From NCBI GenBank assembly GCA_016219145.1, contig JACRCG010000200.1:1-22415 (forward strand): a stretch of 22,415 nt of DNA, written 5' to 3'. Below, piece after piece: positions 14,072 to 20,636 of the stretch. Position numbers and translations under genes: made by a program. Each line of letters starts with the position of its first letter. Positions within the stretch are counted from its first letter, which is position 1. The notes under the pieces were generated by a model. It searched no databases. It saw nothing but the letters and a program-made list of their open reading frames with translations, and had not been told where the DNA came from. This DNA is from Deltaproteobacteria bacterium. Its GTDB lineage: Bacteria; Desulfobacterota; Desulfuromonadia; Geobacterales; Pseudopelobacteraceae.

Positions 14072-15097
14072 TTAAAGCGTGCTTCCGGTAGCAGGTATAA
14101 TAATTATATTATCATTTGGCGCAGGCGTCTCAATGGCCGGTACTTTTGGCCTCAAAGCCGGCTGGGCGGCCGGTTTGGGCGTCTCGGCAGGAGGGGTTGT
14201 TTTTACAGCCGCCGACGGTTTTGCCGTGGTAGCAGATTCTGCCGCTTTTTCCTGAATAGCAGGCACACCGGTTTTCTCAGTCACCGGAGCAGGGGCCTTA
14301 CTGACTTTGGCGGGCTCAAACTTCAGCAGATCCAGCATCTCATCAAACTGCTTGCCATACATCTCGGTTTCCTGGGTTTCTCGCAGCAGAAGATCCTTTC
14401 GCTTCTTATCAATCGTGCGCTGAATACCCTCCAGTGTCTTGAATTTCAGATTGGTACTGCCCGACAGATTGGCCTTGGTTTCGCTGAAATCCGGATACTG
14501 CAGGTTTATCATCGGATTGTACGTCATGATGTGCTTGCGGAAATTCGGGTATTCCCAAAGTACTGTGCCGGTAGAATCAAGTATCTGGGCGGACATTGCC
14601 AGAAAATTGTAGTCACTTGTCAAAGAGGTAAACAGTTCGTTGGAATATACCTTGTCAGGCCTTGTAATCCCGCTGATAACAATCAGCATGACGGCATCCA
14701 GGCTGTTCTTCTTGATGTAGTCGCGTAATTCGTCGTTGTTATAGAAATATTTGTTGTATTGAATTGTGGCGTCGTCACGCCTCTCGCGGCGAAACAGAAG
14801 CGTGGAAAAGATTTTTGCAGGATCACCATCCATCAGCGCTACTGTGAAAAAACTTCCGGTCCCGCTCAACCTCCGGACAAGCTGCTGTTCGTATTTACGG
14901 TTTGCTTCTGTAACAATCTGTATCAACTGATCCTTTTGCGGATGACTGATGTCGGAATCCGCATCCACAATAATCGGAACTACGCCCAGAACCTTGACTT
15001 TTTCAGCAAAATTGTCCGCTGGAACATTAAAATAATTTCGGGACCAGCCGGATATCAAGCCAGAAAACAGCAGAGCAGCAACAAACAATCTTCTCAT
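14072..15097 (-). CDS. Secreted protein with Pro/Ala-rich C-terminal region, function unknown
   Basis: A 341-residue protein with a near-ideal ribosome site AAGGAGG 4 nt before the ATG at 15095-15097. The N-terminus (MRRLFVAALLFSGLISGW) looks like a lipoprotein signal, but the expected lipobox Cys is Trp18 (I-S-G-W), so it is either a secreted soluble protein or has lost its lipid anchor. Residues ~30-225 form an alpha/beta domain (VKVLGVVPIIVDADSDI, LDAVMLIVISGITRPDKVYS, AQILDSTGTVLWEYPNF) resembling envelope proteins of the GNA1162/CsgG type, but I cannot assign a family. A helical stretch rich in K, R and E follows (~240-265). The last ~80 residues are Pro/Ala/Lys-rich, like a cell-wall or periplasm-spanning spacer. 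It is the first gene of the minus-strand set that continues to hisZ and purA. Confidence 0.75.
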   Translation of the reverse strand: MRRLFVAALLFSGLISGWSRNYFNVPADNFAEKVKVLGVVPIIVDADSDISHPQKDQLIQIVTEANRKYEQQLVRRLSGTGSFFTVALMDGDPAKIFSTLLFRRERRDDATIQYNKYFYNNDELRDYIKKNSLDAVMLIVISGITRPDKVYSNELFTSLTSDYNFLAMSAQILDSTGTVLWEYPNFRKHIMTYNPMINLQYPDFSETKANLSGSTNLKFKTLEGIQRTIDKKRKDLLLRETQETEMYGKQFDEMLDLLKFEPAKVSKAPAPVTEKTGVPAIQEKAAESATTAKPSAAVKTTPPAETPKPAAQPALRPKVPAIETPAPNDNIIIIPATGSTL

Positions 15098-15196
15098 GTG
15101 GCCTCCTTGAAGTCGGCTCTATAAGCCGGATTTCACTATTGCCGTTTATATCAGATGAAGGTAACCTTTTCCACACATTTCATTCTGCATAATCGA

Positions 15197-15226
15197 TTGA
15201 CAATCATGCCGAATATTGAGTATGGT
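15197..15226 (+). promoter_or_regulatory. Sigma70-type promoter for the metX leader
   Basis: A perfect TTGACA (15197-15202) and TATGGT (15221-15226) are separated by 18 nt. The start would be near 15233, a few bases before the SAM-I aptamer. Confidence 0.6.
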
Positions 15227-15245
15227 TCCCACTACAAAAAACCTG

Positions 15246-15339
15246 CTTATCGAGAGTGGTGGAGGGAAAGGCCCTGCGAAACCACAGCAACCGGCCATGC
15301 GGCGTCAGGTGCTAATTCCTGCCGAAAGGCAAAGATGAG
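15246..15339 (+). ncRNA. SAM-I (S-box) riboswitch aptamer
   Basis: P1 forms between CTTATC (15246-15251) and GATGAG (15334-15339). Between these arms lie the S-box conserved blocks in order: GAGAGTGGTGGAGGGA, GGCCCTGCGAAACC, GCAACC, then TGCTAATTCC and the final AAAGATGAGAG. SAM binding stabilises P1. The 3' arm of P1 plus neighbouring bases (ATGAGA, 15335-15340) can otherwise pair with TCTCAT (15368-15373) and break the downstream terminator. It therefore switches metX-ttcA off when SAM is plentiful. Confidence 0.95.
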
Positions 15340-15360
15340 AGGTGTGCTGCGTAGAATAAC

Positions 15361-15394
15361 AGCCCCTTCTCATGTAATACGAAGGGGCTTTTTT
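15361..15394 (+). terminator. Riboswitch-controlled intrinsic terminator that also contains the metX ribosome site
   Basis: AGCCCCTTC (15361-15369) pairs perfectly with GAAGGGGCT (15381-15389), followed by a run of six T (15389-15394). The only ribosome site for metX, AAGGGG (15382-15387), is in the 3' arm, 8 nt before the ATG at 15396. The hairpin can therefore both end transcription and hide the ribosome site. Confidence 0.92.
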
Positions 15395-15395
15395 A

Positions 15396-16502
15396 ATGTC
15401 AGTCGGTATTGTAAAGGAACAATCAATAACCTTTGAATCCGGCATCCGCCTGGACAGCGGACGCATCCTTGCCCCTGTAACCATCGTCTACGAGACCTAC
15501 GGCGCCCTGAATGAGCAGGGCAGTAACGCCATTCTGGTCGAGCACGCCTGGACCGGTGATGCCCATCTGGCCGGCAAACGCAGCGAGTCGGACTCCAGAA
15601 CGGGCTGGTGGGATGCCATCGTCGGCCCTGGTCGCCTGCTGGACACCAACCGTTATTTTGTGATCTGCTCAAATGTGATCGGCTCCTGCTTCGGTTCAAC
15701 CGGCCCTACCTCGATTAACCCCAAAACCGGCAAGCGTTACAATCTGTCATTTCCGGTAATTACCGTGCGCGACATGGTGCGCGCCCAGAAACTGCTCATT
15801 GATGCGCTTAAAATTAACAAACTGCTGACCGTCATGGGAGGCAGCATGGGAGGCATGCAGGCTCTTGAGTGGGCCACTCAGTATCCTGACAGCATCGCCT
15901 CGGCCATTATTCTGGCCGCCACGCCGCGCCCCTCGCCGCAGGCCATATCGCTGAACGCAGTTGCCCGCTGGGCTATTTTCAACGATCCGACCTGGCGCAA
16001 GGGGGAGTACAAACACAATCCCAAGGACGGACTGGCGCTGGCGCGCGGCATTGGTCACATCACATTTTTGTCGGATGAATCTATGAACGCCAAGTTCGGG
16101 CGACGCTTTTCAGCCCGGGACGGACAATTTGATTTTTTCGGTCAGTTTGAAGTAGAGCGCTATCTGAATTATAACGGCTACAATTTCGTCGATCGCTTCG
16201 ACGCCAACTCCTTCCTCTATCTGGCCAAATCTCTGGATCTATACGACGCAGCCTGGGGTTACGAGTCCCTGGCGGAAGCGCTCGCCGGGATCAAGGCTCC
16301 GGTACAGCTCTATGCCTTTACTTCGGACTGGCTCTATCCCGCCTATCAGACCGAGGAGATGGCAAACTGCCTCAAGGGACTCGGGAAAAGCTTCGAGTAT
16401 CACCTGATAACATCAGCCTACGGCCACGACGCTTTCCTGCTCGAACACGAGACCTTTGCCCCCATGGTCAGTAACTTCCTGGCTGGAGTTCAAGAGTTGT
16501 GA
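15396..16502 (+). CDS. metX: Homoserine O-acetyltransferase
   Basis: Acetylates homoserine with acetyl-CoA, the activating step of methionine synthesis, in the cytosol. This is a 368-residue alpha/beta-hydrolase of the MetX family. Seen: the nucleophile elbow GGSMGGMQALEW (148-159, S150), the oxyanion/entry region EHAWTGDAHLAG (49-60), D311 in FTSDWLYP and H344 in SAYGHDAF, giving the Ser-Asp-His triad. The start at ATG 15396 is fixed by the usual N-terminus and by AAGGGG 8 nt upstream within the terminator stem. Homoserine O-succinyltransferases with this fold exist, so the acyl donor is inferred from overall similarity. It is controlled by the SAM-I riboswitch. The stop overlaps the GTG of the next gene by 4 nt. 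Confidence 0.95.
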   Translation: MSVGIVKEQSITFESGIRLDSGRILAPVTIVYETYGALNEQGSNAILVEHAWTGDAHLAGKRSESDSRTGWWDAIVGPGRLLDTNRYFVICSNVIGSCFGSTGPTSINPKTGKRYNLSFPVITVRDMVRAQKLLIDALKINKLLTVMGGSMGGMQALEWATQYPDSIASAIILAATPRPSPQAISLNAVARWAIFNDPTWRKGEYKHNPKDGLALARGIGHITFLSDESMNAKFGRRFSARDGQFDFFGQFEVERYLNYNGYNFVDRFDANSFLYLAKSLDLYDAAWGYESLAEALAGIKAPVQLYAFTSDWLYPAYQTEEMANCLKGLGKSFEYHLITSAYGHDAFLLEHETFAPMVSNFLAGVQEL

Positions 16503-17299
16503 GTGAACTGAGCCTGTGCGCCGAATCGAAAAACAGCCCCCTGTTCAGAAAACTCCGGCACCAGATCGGCAAAGCTGTTGGCGATTTCAACCTGATCGAT
16601 GAAGGAGATCGCATCGCGGTGGCGGTCTCGGGCGGCAAGGATTCGTACACTCTGCTTCTGCTGCTGGAGGAGCTGCGGCAGAGGGCGCCGGTTTCCTTCG
16701 AGCTGGTTGCGGTCAATATCGATTCCGGCTACCCAGGTTACAGGACAGATGTCATCGAAGGGTTTCTGCAGGGCAGCGGATTTGACTACAGCATGGTTCC
16801 GACCGAGCATTACGCCATCATACAGGAGAAACGACGCCCCGGTTCCTCGTACTGCTCGATCTGCGCCCGCCTGAAACGCGGCTCGCTCTACGAGGCCGCC
16901 AGAACGCTGGGATGCAACAAACTGGCTCTGGGGCATCATCAGGATGATTTTATCGAAACATTGCTGCTGAACCAGTTTTTTGTCGGCTCGCTCAAATCGA
17001 TGGCAGCCTCGATGCTGGCCGACAATGGCGTTACAACCGTTATAAGGCCCCTGGTATACGTTGCCGAGGAGGATATCATCAGCTTTTCACAACAGGCCGC
17101 GTTGCCGGTGGTCTGTTGCTGCTGTCCGGTCTGCGGCACGGCCGACCTGCAGCGCAAGCGGATGAAGCGGCTGCTGAAAGAGCTGCAGGCCGATATTCCC
17201 CACGTCAAGAGCAGCCTGCTGAAAGCGCTCTCAAACGTGCATCCGCGCCATCTTCTTGACCCGGCCTTGCGACGTGAGGACACAACGGCGGGACAATGA
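16499..17299 (+). CDS. ttcA: TtcA-like tRNA 2-thiocytidine synthetase (PP-loop protein)
   Basis: A 266-residue PP-loop ATPase. The SGGKDS loop (44-49) activates the base by adenylation. The cysteine pair C119-x-x-C122 (SSYCSICARLKRG) and a later cysteine group (VVCCCCPVCGT, C206-C209 and C212) match the Fe-S ligands of TtcA, which makes 2-thiocytidine at position 32 of tRNA. GHHQDDFIETLLLNQFF (145-161) is the conserved central motif. Related TtuA-type enzymes have a different zinc-finger layout, so TtcA fits best. Translation starts at GTG 16499, overlapping metX (GTGA), so translation is probably coupled and the gene falls under the SAM-I riboswitch. The four-Cys run at 206-209 is unusual to the eye. 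No clear terminator follows. Confidence 0.85.
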   Translation: MSELSLCAESKNSPLFRKLRHQIGKAVGDFNLIDEGDRIAVAVSGGKDSYTLLLLLEELRQRAPVSFELVAVNIDSGYPGYRTDVIEGFLQGSGFDYSMVPTEHYAIIQEKRRPGSSYCSICARLKRGSLYEAARTLGCNKLALGHHQDDFIETLLLNQFFVGSLKSMAASMLADNGVTTVIRPLVYVAEEDIISFSQQAALPVVCCCCPVCGTADLQRKRMKRLLKELQADIPHVKSSLLKALSNVHPRHLLDPALRREDTTAGQ

Positions 17300-17422
17300 C
17301 ACTCCATCTGTTTTATTCCCTGTTTTCTTAACCTTCAATCCCAGATCTTCCAGCAGATCCAGCGCCGAATAGAACCCTCCAACCGCCACCACGGCAATCC
17401 CCGCTATCGTCACCGCTTCCAT
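17231..17422 (-). CDS. Possible small membrane protein, antisense to the end of ttcA
   Basis: A 63-residue frame from ATG 17420-17422 with a very good ribosome site (GGAGGG, 6 nt spacing). The N-terminus contains one hydrophobic helix (VTIAGIAVVAVGGFYSALDL), followed by an acidic then lysine-rich segment (LLEDLGLKVKKTGNK). The last 69 nt overlap the 3' end of ttcA on the other strand, so the C-terminal third (RRCVLTSQGRVKKMARM) may be a run-on after loss of an original stop. I know no family for it. Support rests on the ribosome site, the plausible transmembrane helix and the otherwise empty gap; it could still be chance. Confidence 0.4.
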   Translation of the reverse strand: MEAVTIAGIAVVAVGGFYSALDLLEDLGLKVKKTGNKTDGVSLSRRCVLTSQGRVKKMARMHV

Positions 17423-17514
17423 GTCATGCCCTCCATTTTGTTGATAACGGAAACATAACATGGCCGTGCGACAGAATATGTCATTTGGCAGATTGCATGT
17501 GGTGGTTTATTCTG

Positions 17515-17550
17515 AAAAAAGCAGTTGGCTCTCACAAAGGCACAAACAGC
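17515..17550 (+). repeat. Partial copy of the repeat terminus next to copy 2
   Basis: AAAAAAGCAGTT (17515-17526) followed by CTCTCACAAAGGCACA resembles the left end of copy 1 (AAAAAGCAGTTCTCACAGAGGCACAG) with a small insertion and substitutions. It has the orientation of copy 1 and lies directly before copy 2, which is inverted. It is probably a remnant of a third insertion or a duplicated end. Confidence 0.5.
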
Positions 17551-17560
17551 ACAAAAAACC

Positions 17561-17738
17561 AAAAACGGCAGTTACTCTCACAGAGCTCACGGAGACACAG
17601 AGAAAAACTGTATTTACAGGCAAAAAGGGATTCACCCAAAAGGTGATCTGTAGTTAGAACCTCTTCGATGGAATTATCCGGTTAATACTGATGGTTATAA
17701 CTCTGAGAGCTCTGTGCCTCTGTGAGAACTGCTTTTTT
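17561..17738 (-). repeat. MITE-like intergenic repeat, copy 2 (inverted relative to copy 1)
   Basis: Read on the minus strand, it matches copy 1 (9754-9913) almost base for base over its first ~65 nt and again from CACCTTTTGGGTGAA to the end. The middle is diverged, and about 13-15 nt (GTCTCCGTGAGCTCT) are present here but absent from copy 1. The terminal inverted repeats GCAGTTCTCACAGAG and CTCTGTGAGAGTAACTGC are intact. It lies in the convergent gap between ttcA and the BioD-like gene. No ORF inside. Confidence 0.8.
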
Positions 17739-17861
17739 GCAGTTAGTGGTTGATGCGCAATCCTGCGGGCAACATTAGCAGTTTCGATAATTGCCAGTTT
17801 TCTTTGTGAGCTTTGACAGCTTTGTTAGAAACAGCCGTTTCAGGTTTAAAGACTTGATCAG

Positions 17862-18953
17862 TTACAGCGTGGCGTCGATCGCATCAAAATCTATGAATTT
17901 TTCCGCTATCGAGTTGATCAGGTTGATCTTTTCGGTGTCTTCCGGGCCGATTTTGGATACGTGTTCACGCAGACGGTAAAAAATATCGGAGGAGGTTTCC
18001 GCAATGCGGATATAGGGGATATTGCTGTCATCTATAATACGCTGGGTTATGCTTGAGACCGGGACATGTCCCGCAATCAGCAGGCCGGCCAGGCGTGACT
18101 TGTACTCCGGAATATGGTGCAGAGCCGATGCCGTGACCAGCAGCTCGTCGCGGGAGCTGGTTACAATCAGCAGCGTGGAGGGGTCCAGATGATCTATGAC
18201 TATCTGGGACGAAGCCGCACCCAGTTGCAGGTTATGACAGATGCGGGTTCGCTCGCCCGGGTCACCTTTCAGGGGCAGTCCGAGCAGGTCGGAAATATGC
18301 TGCATGGTCGGATCGGCCAGAATCGGAGAATAGTCAAAAGCGCCGGTTACCAGCACATTTTTGGCAGCAAAGGCTTTACTCAGATAAGTCATGGCGTGGG
18401 CGCGTTTTTCTGCAACCAGCTTGTTGGCCATGATGACCCTGACGCTGGCCTGTTCCCTTTCATACAAGGCCAGGTTGAGCTCAACCGCATCAACCACGTT
18501 GCCGATACCACCACCGGTCAACAGAAGTACCGGCGCATCAAGCATGGCCGCCACCCTGGCGTTGTTGACCCCAACTACGGAACCGACCCCGCCATGTCCG
18601 GCGCCTTCTATGATCAGAAAATCGTATTTGCTTTCCAGCTCCGCACAGGCGGCCCGGATGATTGCTCCGGGCGCATCTGCATCGATCTCTTTGTCCAGAT
18701 AACGGCGAGTGGTGCCGGCGGTAAGCGTAAACGGCGACATAAGAGCTATATCTTCCTCCACACCAAAGACACTGGCAAACATGGCCGCATCCTTGTCAGC
18801 CACAAACCCTTTGAATTCGATACATTTGGGACCGACCGGCTTCATGAAGCCGACCCGCCCGTATTTTTTCCGGGCCAGATGCATCAGTGAAAGACTGATG
18901 GTTGTTTTGCCGCAGTGCTGTCCGGTAGCCCCGATGAATATTTTTCTGCACAT
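17862..18953 (-). CDS. BioD-like P-loop protein with DRTGG-type domain (Pta N-terminal-like)
   Basis: A 363-residue protein. The N-terminal ~215 residues form a dethiobiotin-synthetase-like (AAA_26) nucleotide-binding domain: Walker A GATGQHCGKTT (8-18), IIEGAGHGGVGSVVGVNNARVA (Walker B and switch region), and PVLLLTGGGIGNVVDAVELN. Residues ~215-330 resemble the DRTGG domain of phosphotransacetylases and related proteins (LIVTSSRDELLVTASALH, RLAGLLIAGHVPVSSITQRIIDDSNIPYIRI). The catalytic phosphotransacetylase domain is absent, so it is probably a regulatory or sensor protein rather than Pta or BioD. The ATG at 18951-18953 has GAGG about 10 nt upstream and lies 17 nt after the PilZ gene, so the two form an operon. 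Confidence 0.75.
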   Translation of the reverse strand: MCRKIFIGATGQHCGKTTISLSLMHLARKKYGRVGFMKPVGPKCIEFKGFVADKDAAMFASVFGVEEDIALMSPFTLTAGTTRRYLDKEIDADAPGAIIRAACAELESKYDFLIIEGAGHGGVGSVVGVNNARVAAMLDAPVLLLTGGGIGNVVDAVELNLALYEREQASVRVIMANKLVAEKRAHAMTYLSKAFAAKNVLVTGAFDYSPILADPTMQHISDLLGLPLKGDPGERTRICHNLQLGAASSQIVIDHLDPSTLLIVTSSRDELLVTASALHHIPEYKSRLAGLLIAGHVPVSSITQRIIDDSNIPYIRIAETSSDIFYRLREHVSKIGPEDTEKINLINSIAEKFIDFDAIDATL

Positions 18954-18970
18954 AACTTATTACCTCGTAA

Positions 18971-19321
18971 TTATTGACGGACTGGTTCCAAAGACAGCTC
19001 ATCAAAATAATTGTTAAAATGCTCCTCGCCAGCGTGGAAACGCAGAAATCGCACCCCCATACCCCCTTTTTTTGCCAGGTGAAAGAGGTTCGGCGGCACC
19101 TTCTTGGCCCACATCACACGCGCTTCCAGCTCAACCTTGCGCTCTTCCAGTATCAAAAGCTCGACTCTGATCTTGGTATTCGGCGGCATGATGTTGGGGG
19201 TTTTGATAAACATTCCCGTCATGGAAATATCCTCAGTAAATGCTATCCGGACGGGTTCATCTATCCCGAACCGGATTTTTATGCGCTTCCTGTGCCTCCT
19301 GATATCGCGCTTGTCCGCCAT
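18971..19321 (-). CDS. PilZ domain protein (probable c-di-GMP receptor)
   Basis: A 116-residue single-domain protein. Both c-di-GMP contact motifs are present: R-x-x-x-R at R9-R13 (RHRKR) and D-x-S-x-x-G at D31-G36 (DISMTG). The barrel strands follow (TKIRVELLIL, VELEARVMWAKK, GMGVRFL). A second ATG 9 nt upstream (19328-19330) is in frame, but the AGGA ribosome site lies directly against it and at a proper 8 nt from ATG 19319-19321, so I choose the shorter form. It is the first gene of a two-gene operon with the BioD-like/DRTGG protein. Likely role: single-domain adaptor that changes partner activity when c-di-GMP rises; the partner is unknown. Confidence 0.88.
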   Translation of the reverse strand: MADKRDIRRHRKRIKIRFGIDEPVRIAFTEDISMTGMFIKTPNIMPPNTKIRVELLILEERKVELEARVMWAKKVPPNLFHLAKKGGMGVRFLRFHAGEEHFNNYFDELSLEPVRQ

Positions 19322-19464
19322 TTCACCCATCCTAACATGCTCAATTTAAACGATTCAATCTATTGCAACACAAAATTGTGCGAAAATATACCATAGTTCT
19401 GATAAGACGCCAGCATATTAATGAGCCGTCCGCTGCGGAGCGTGCAGCTTGTCGGAAAATAGGA

Positions 19465-19493
19465 TTGACAGAGCCGGGGCAATCATCTAGTTT
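19465..19493 (+). promoter_or_regulatory. Sigma70-type promoter for the thi genes
   Basis: A perfect TTGACA (19465-19470) and TAGTTT (19488-19493) are separated by 17 nt. The predicted transcription start (about 19500) coincides with the start of the TPP aptamer. Confidence 0.65.
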
Positions 19494-19501
19494 GTTGAAA
19501 A

Positions 19502-19582
19502 CGCTGGGGGAGTTTCGGCTGAGAGCGGTTAGTAACCGCGACCCTTCGTACCTGATCCGGGTAATTCCGGCGTAGGGAAGCG
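19502..19582 (+). ncRNA. TPP riboswitch aptamer (THI box)
   Basis: CGCT (19502-19505) pairs with AGCG (19579-19582) as P1. Between them are the family's conserved blocks: GGGGGAG, CGGCTGAGAG, ACCCTTCGTACCTGATC, CGGGTAATTCCGGCGTAGGGA. TPP binding would favour the terminator 20 nt downstream and lower expression of thiSGE. Confidence 0.97.
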
Positions 19583-19601
19583 CGACCTTTAGATTTCCGA
19601 C

Positions 19602-19622
19602 AGCCGCTTCTGCGGCTTTTTT
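19602..19622 (+). terminator. Intrinsic terminator of the TPP riboswitch
   Basis: AGCCGC (19602-19607) and GCGGCT (19612-19617) pair around TTCT, followed by six T (19617-19622). It sits between the TPP aptamer and thiS, the usual place for a transcription-terminating switch. Confidence 0.9.
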
Positions 19623-19639
19623 CGTTTATGGAGAGCAAC

Positions 19640-19840
19640 ATGCGGATTGTTTTAAATGGCAAGGACATTGAGACCAAAGACGGCAACTCTATCGCCGGAC
19701 TCTTGACGCAGATCGGCATAGGACTTGAGCGGGTTGCGGTCGAGGTGAATCTTGATATCGTCCCCAAGGCTGGCTATCAGGCGCACTTGCTGGCAGACGG
19801 CGACAGAGTTGAAATAGTTCATTTTGTAGGCGGAGGATGA
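19640..19840 (+). CDS. thiS: Sulfur carrier protein ThiS
   Basis: A 66-residue ubiquitin-like sulfur carrier; its C-terminal Gly is adenylated and converted to a thiocarboxylate that donates sulfur to the thiazole ring made by ThiG. The start at ATG 19640 is preceded by GGAGAG (4 nt spacing). An ATG at 19628 in the same frame would add 4 residues but has no ribosome site. The N-terminus MRIVLNGKDIETKDG and the end VEIVHFVGGG are typical; the terminal Gly-Gly is present. It is the first gene after the TPP riboswitch terminator and overlaps the upstream in-frame ATG of thiG. Confidence 0.95.
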   Translation: MRIVLNGKDIETKDGNSIAGLLTQIGIGLERVAVEVNLDIVPKAGYQAHLLADGDRVEIVHFVGGG

Positions 19841-19845
19841 TAGGC

Positions 19846-20625
19846 ATGGCACAGACAGACGACAAGCTGATTATCGGCGGACGGGAGTTCAATTCGCGGC
19901 TGATGGTGGGAACCGGCAAATATGCCAGTTTTGAGCAGACCGCACAGGCCCTGGAACTATCCGGAGCAGAGATTATAACCGTGGCGGTCCGGCGCGTTAA
20001 CCTGGATCGCAGCAAAGAATCGCTACTGGATTATATCGATCTGAAAAAATACACCCTGCTGCCCAATACGGCCGGCTGCTACAGCGCCGACGATGCCGTG
20101 CGTACCTGCCGTCTGGCCCGTGAAGCCGGCATGTCCGACTTTGTAAAACTGGAAGTTCTGGGGGATGAGAAGACCCTCTTCCCGGATAATGAAGAGCTGC
20201 TCAAAGCCGCTAAAATACTTGTCGCAGAAGGTTTTACCGTACTGCCCTACTGTAGTGATGATGTAATCGTCTGCAAAAAGCTGGAGGATATCGGCTGCGC
20301 AGCGGTCATGCCGCTGGGGGCTCCGATCGGCAGCGGGCTCGGTATCCGCAACCCCTACAATATCAGGATCATTCTGGAGAACATTTCGGTGCCGGTCATC
20401 GTAGATGCCGGAGTAGGCTGTGCCTCGGATGCCGCCATCGCCATGGAGCTGGGCTGCGCCGGAGTATTGATGAACACCGCCATCGCCGGGGCACGGGATC
20501 CGCTTGCCATGGCAGAAGCCATGAAACTGGCGGTAATCGCCGGACGGCTTTCCTACAAGGCCGGCAGGATTCCGCGCAAGCTCTACGCCAACGCCTCCAG
20601 CCCGCTGGAAGGCATGATCGGGTAG
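19846..20625 (+). CDS. thiG: Thiazole synthase ThiG
   Basis: Forms the thiazole phosphate of thiamine from deoxyxylulose phosphate, ThiS-thiocarboxylate and dehydroglycine. A 259-residue TIM barrel with the Schiff-base lysine K101 in FVKLEVLGDEKTLFPDN. Phosphate-binding loops follow in MPLGAPIGSGLGIRNPYN and VIVDAGVGCASDAAIAMELG, with GVLMNTAIAGARDP and SSPLEGMIG at the end. I choose ATG 19846 because GGAGG lies 9 nt upstream; the ATG at 19837, which overlaps the thiS stop, would have the ribosome site directly against it. No thiH or thiO follows, so the dehydroglycine-forming enzyme must be encoded elsewhere. Confidence 0.97.
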   Translation: MAQTDDKLIIGGREFNSRLMVGTGKYASFEQTAQALELSGAEIITVAVRRVNLDRSKESLLDYIDLKKYTLLPNTAGCYSADDAVRTCRLAREAGMSDFVKLEVLGDEKTLFPDNEELLKAAKILVAEGFTVLPYCSDDVIVCKKLEDIGCAAVMPLGAPIGSGLGIRNPYNIRIILENISVPVIVDAGVGCASDAAIAMELGCAGVLMNTAIAGARDPLAMAEAMKLAVIAGRLSYKAGRIPRKLYANASSPLEGMIG

Positions 20626-20636
20626 TTGCGATCCGG

